Source: Lentzea indica
GTDB taxonomy: Bacteria; Actinomycetota; Actinomycetes; Mycobacteriales; Pseudonocardiaceae
DNA length: 55,520 bases
NCBI RefSeq assembly: GCF_012184385.1
Contig: NZ_VSRL01000037.1
Span: 1 to 55,520, forward strand
Direction: 5' to 3'
The notes beneath the pieces are model-generated. The model was given only the letters and a program-made list of their open reading frames with translations, was not told where the DNA came from and made no database searches. Numbering within the stretch: position 1 is the first letter of the stretch; each line of letters begins with the position of its first letter. The position numbers and the translations under genes are program-made. Below, one piece after another: positions 52,995 through 55,520 of the stretch.

Positions 52995-53978
52995 TCAGCG
53001 GCTGACGTCGAGCACGGCACGGGTGAACGCCTCCGGGGCTTCCTGCGGAACGTTGTGCCCGATGCCGTCGAGAATCCTGTGTTCGTAGCGCCCGGTGAAC
53101 CGGTCGCGGTAGCCGGCGCCGCTCTTGTTGGGGCCGTCGAAGTCGCTGGCGATCGTGATCGTCGGCACGCTGATCACGGGCCTGCTCTGCAGCTTGCGCT
53201 CCAGCCCGTCGTAGCGGTGCTCACCCTCAGCGAGCTGGAGCCGCCAGCGATAGTTGTGGATGACGATCGCGACGTGGTCGGGGTTCTTCCAAGCCGTGGC
53301 GCTCTGGGCGTAGGTGGCCTCGTCGAAGTTCCACTGCGGCGAGGCGAGCTTCCAGATCAGCTTGTTGAACTCGTAGGTGTTCTGCGTGTAGCCCTTCTCA
53401 CCGCGTTCGGTGGCGAAGTAGAACTGGTACCACCAGCCCAGCTCGGCCTGCGGGCTCAGCGGCTCCTGGTTCGCCGCGAGACTGATGATCAGGTACCCGC
53501 TGACCGACACCAGCGCCCTGACCCGCTCCGGCCACAGCGCCGCGGTGACGCACGCCGTCCGCGCGCCCCAGTCGAACCCGGCGAGGGTCGCCTGGCGGAT
53601 CTTGAGCGCGTCCATGAACGCGATCAGGTCGCTCGCCACCGCCGCCGGCTGCCCGTTGCGCTTCGTCCTGGCGTGCAGGAACCGCGTCGGGCCGTAGCCC
53701 CTCAGGTACGGGATGAGGACCCGGTGGCCCTGCGCGGCCAGCCTGGGAGCGACGTCAACGAAGCTGTGGATGTCGTACGGCCAGCCGTGCAGAAGGATCG
53801 TGACCGGACCGTCCGCCGGACCCATCTCGGCGTACCCGACGTCCAGCAGTCCTGCCCTGACCTGCTTGATCGGTCCCCACGCAGGCTTCGACGTCTGTGC
53901 GGTCGCGGTGGCCGTGACGAGGGGCGCCGCCACGCCCGCCACCGCCAGTGCCTGGGAGAACTGTCGCCTGCTGATCAT
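52995..53978 (-). CDS. Tat-exported epoxide-hydrolase-like alpha/beta hydrolase
   Basis: 327 residues. Tat signal ISRRQFSQALAVAGVAAPLV. Oxyanion HGWPYD, nucleophile Asp in AGFDWGART (as in epoxide hydrolase and haloalkane dehalogenase), acid near DFDGPNKSG, and His in GIGHNVPQEAP. TACGGT lies seven bases before the ATG, a leaderless pattern. It ends 17 bases from the convergent amidohydrolase. Confidence 0.88.
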   Translation of the reverse strand: MISRRQFSQALAVAGVAAPLVTATATAQTSKPAWGPIKQVRAGLLDVGYAEMGPADGPVTILLHGWPYDIHSFVDVAPRLAAQGHRVLIPYLRGYGPTRFLHARTKRNGQPAAVASDLIAFMDALKIRQATLAGFDWGARTACVTAALWPERVRALVSVSGYLIISLAANQEPLSPQAELGWWYQFYFATERGEKGYTQNTYEFNKLIWKLASPQWNFDEATYAQSATAWKNPDHVAIVIHNYRWRLQLAEGEHRYDGLERKLQSRPVISVPTITIASDFDGPNKSGAGYRDRFTGRYEHRILDGIGHNVPQEAPEAFTRAVLDVSR

Positions 53979-53985
53979 GACGTCG

Positions 53986-53991
53986 ACCGTA
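53986..53991 (-). promoter_or_regulatory. Candidate leaderless -10 of the epoxide-hydrolase-like gene
   Basis: TACGGT (minus strand), seven bases, then ATG 53978; no Shine-Dalgarno. Confidence 0.4.
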
Positions 53992-54018
53992 AGCGCGGGT
54001 CTTGGTAGCTCGCGAGCG

Positions 54019-55520
54019 TCAGGTGACGGTCTCCGAGTACGTCATCAACGCGGTCTTGAGCTCGGCGCGGGCCGTCACGCCGAGCTTGGGAAAAATCCGG
54101 TGCAGATGTGTGCTGACCGTCCGGTGCGACAGGTGCAGCCGCTCCCCGATCTCCTTGTTCGTCAGCCCGTCCGCCGCCATCCGCGCGATGGTCAGCTCGT
54201 GCTCGGTCAGCTCGCCGTTGCCGTTGCGCGACTCCCCGGACGCCCTCAGCTCCTCGCGCGCCCGTTCCGCCCAGTCCTTGGTGCCGAACGCCTCGAACGC
54301 CTCCGCGGCCGCCTTGAGGTGCGGCCTCGCCTGGGCGGCTCTGCGTTGCCTGCGCAGCCAGGCCCCGAAGGCCAGCTGCGTCCGCGCCCGGTCCCACGGC
54401 GAGCTTCCGGCGTCGAGCGCGGCAGTGAAGAGGGCCTCGGCTTCTTCGTCTCGCGCCAGCAGAGCGCGCGCGTACCTCAGGCCTGTCGCCAATGCGGGCG
54501 AGCTGGTGGCGGTGCCGAACTCCTCCACGATCTTGCCGGCGTCGTCGGAGTTGCCGCTGCGGGTGGCGGCCTCGACCAGTTCTGGCAGCACGTACCTGCG
54601 CAGCGCCAGCTGGTAGGCGGGGTCCGCCGGGTCGTGGACGCGGCGGACGGCGGCGAACGCGTCCGCGTACCGGCCCTCGCCCAGCGCGGCAAGGCTTCTG
54701 GCCAGTTGGACGGTGGCCAGGACGGGTCGCGCGCCTGCTGCGAGCCCGATCCGTTCGGCCTCAGCGGCCAGTTCCGCGGACTGCTCGTAGTCGCCGCGCA
54801 GGGCGGCGATCTCGGCTCGCACGGCCGCGGCCAGCCCGCGCATGTACGGCTGGCGGGTCTCCTCGGCCAGCCTGGCGGCTTCGCAGGCGGCGGGTTCGGC
54901 GGCGGTGATGTCGCCGAGACGGGTTCGGCTCCACGCTTCGACGGCGAGGGCGCGCGCCAGGAGGCCGAACTGGCCTTGCGCACGCAGACCTCGTTGTGCG
55001 GCAAGGGAAAACCGCACGGACTCTTCGAACGCGCCCACCTGGAGGGCGGCGCTGCCGAGCAGGCGGAACGTGGCGGGGTCGTCTCCCCCGCCACGGACCG
55101 CGCGCAGTCCCGCCACCACCGCGTCGCCCTGCTCGACCGGACTCACGTACGCCGACATCGCCAGCATCCGCGGATCCTGCGGGTCGATCGGCAACCGGCG
55201 TGCCACCGCGGCGATCCGCTCACGGACAGCGGCTCCCGGCTCCACCCAAAAGCAGCGCATCGCGACGCTCCAGAAGATCCGCATCCCCAGCTCGACGTCG
55301 CCGTCGCCCACCACGGCCTCGGCCAGCACAGCCAGTTCACCCGGCCCTGCCGCGCCCTCCCCCACGCCGTCGTCGAACGCGCTGGGCAGCCACGTCACCA
55401 GCGCCCGCTCCCGTGCCGTGAGGTCACGGTCAGGGACGGCTACGACGAGGTTCCGTCGCTGGAAAAGGCACGTCCTGGCATCGAGAACGCACTGGCGAAC
55501 GAGCCGTCGCTGTTGCTGCT
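54019..55520 (-). CDS. Large LuxR-family (LAL-type) regulator, C-terminal part (5' end outside window)
   Basis: The frame is open from the window edge to the stop at 54019, giving the last 500 residues. It is a TPR-like helical region (ALAVEAWSRTRLGDITAAEP, RYADAFAAVRRVHDPADPAY) ending in a LuxR helix-turn-helix (LTEHELTIARMAADGLTNKE, IGERLHLSHRTVSTHLHRIF). LAL regulators carry an N-terminal AAA/NTPase domain, which would lie outside the window. Target genes are unknown. Confidence 0.88.
   Translation of the reverse strand, partial: QQQRRLVRQCVLDARTCLFQRRNLVVAVPDRDLTARERALVTWLPSAFDDGVGEGAAGPGELAVLAEAVVGDGDVELGMRIFWSVAMRCFWVEPGAAVRERIAAVARRLPIDPQDPRMLAMSAYVSPVEQGDAVVAGLRAVRGGGDDPATFRLLGSAALQVGAFEESVRFSLAAQRGLRAQGQFGLLARALAVEAWSRTRLGDITAAEPAACEAARLAEETRQPYMRGLAAAVRAEIAALRGDYEQSAELAAEAERIGLAAGARPVLATVQLARSLAALGEGRYADAFAAVRRVHDPADPAYQLALRRYVLPELVEAATRSGNSDDAGKIVEEFGTATSSPALATGLRYARALLARDEEAEALFTAALDAGSSPWDRARTQLAFGAWLRRQRRAAQARPHLKAAAEAFEAFGTKDWAERAREELRASGESRNGNGELTEHELTIARMAADGLTNKEIGERLHLSHRTVSTHLHRIFPKLGVTARAELKTALMTYSETVT

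Noticed and set aside
1-55520. CRISPR array, tRNA, rRNA or prophage
   Set aside because: No regularly spaced repeats, no tRNA-like CCA-ended cloverleaf, and no phage structural or integrase genes were seen.

Overview
The window is high-GC (about 70%) actinobacterial chromosome. Dense genes on both strands, frequent GTG and TTG starts, many ATGA stop/start overlaps, several candidate leaderless promoters, and families such as DUF397, DUF4333, ECF42 with YCII, SPW and HelY all point to a Pseudonocardiaceae-type organism (Lentzea, Saccharothrix or Lechevalieria would fit). The genus is an inference. I found no rRNA, tRNA, CRISPR array or phage module.

Layout. 1-5.1 kb: end of a HelY-type helicase, a PQ-rich DUF4333 membrane protein, an orphan gene behind a hairpin, an Eis-like acetyltransferase, and a YCII protein coupled to an ECF42 sigma factor whose last codons lie in a MITE-like element (5097-5258). 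5.3-11.5 kb: MarR and NmrA genes, a 1164-residue NACHT STAND protein (the best defence candidate), a divergent HxlR/RidA pair and a secreted protein. 11.5-17.4 kb: a CxxC protein coupled to an SPW protein, a Tat-exported lyase-like protein, a frameshifted FAD enzyme, an NB-ARC/TPR protein coupled to DUF397, and an SRPBCC protein.

17.5-26.3 kb: a five-gene sugar operon (YtfQ-like binding protein, ATPase, two permeases, GH2 hydrolase with AbfB repeats) facing a LacI regulator, with a palindrome and triple 12-bp repeats between them; furanose (galactofuranose or arabinofuranose) import and hydrolysis is the likely role. 26.3-34 kb: secreted esterase, STAS protein, AraC regulator, SGNH hydrolase, isochorismatase-like hydrolase, DNRLRE exoprotein, and a purine deaminase gene with an attenuator-like leader. 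34.2-39 kb: a CdaR/PucR regulator divergent from an amino-acid ABC transporter and a DadA-like oxidase.

39-55.5 kb: nucleotidyltransferase, P450 plus methyltransferase (with a 22-codon ORF in front), NTF2-like and PadR genes around a shared palindrome, a GNAT, a PepSY membrane protein, membrane/PH-YbaB genes split by an in-frame TGA, an M28 peptidase, a GGDEF-EAL protein divergent from an orphan sugar-binding lipoprotein, a Tat amidohydrolase, an epoxide-hydrolase-like protein, and a LuxR regulator running off the end. Five otherwise intact genes carry single-base frameshifts, which hints at base-level sequence errors as much as at real decay.
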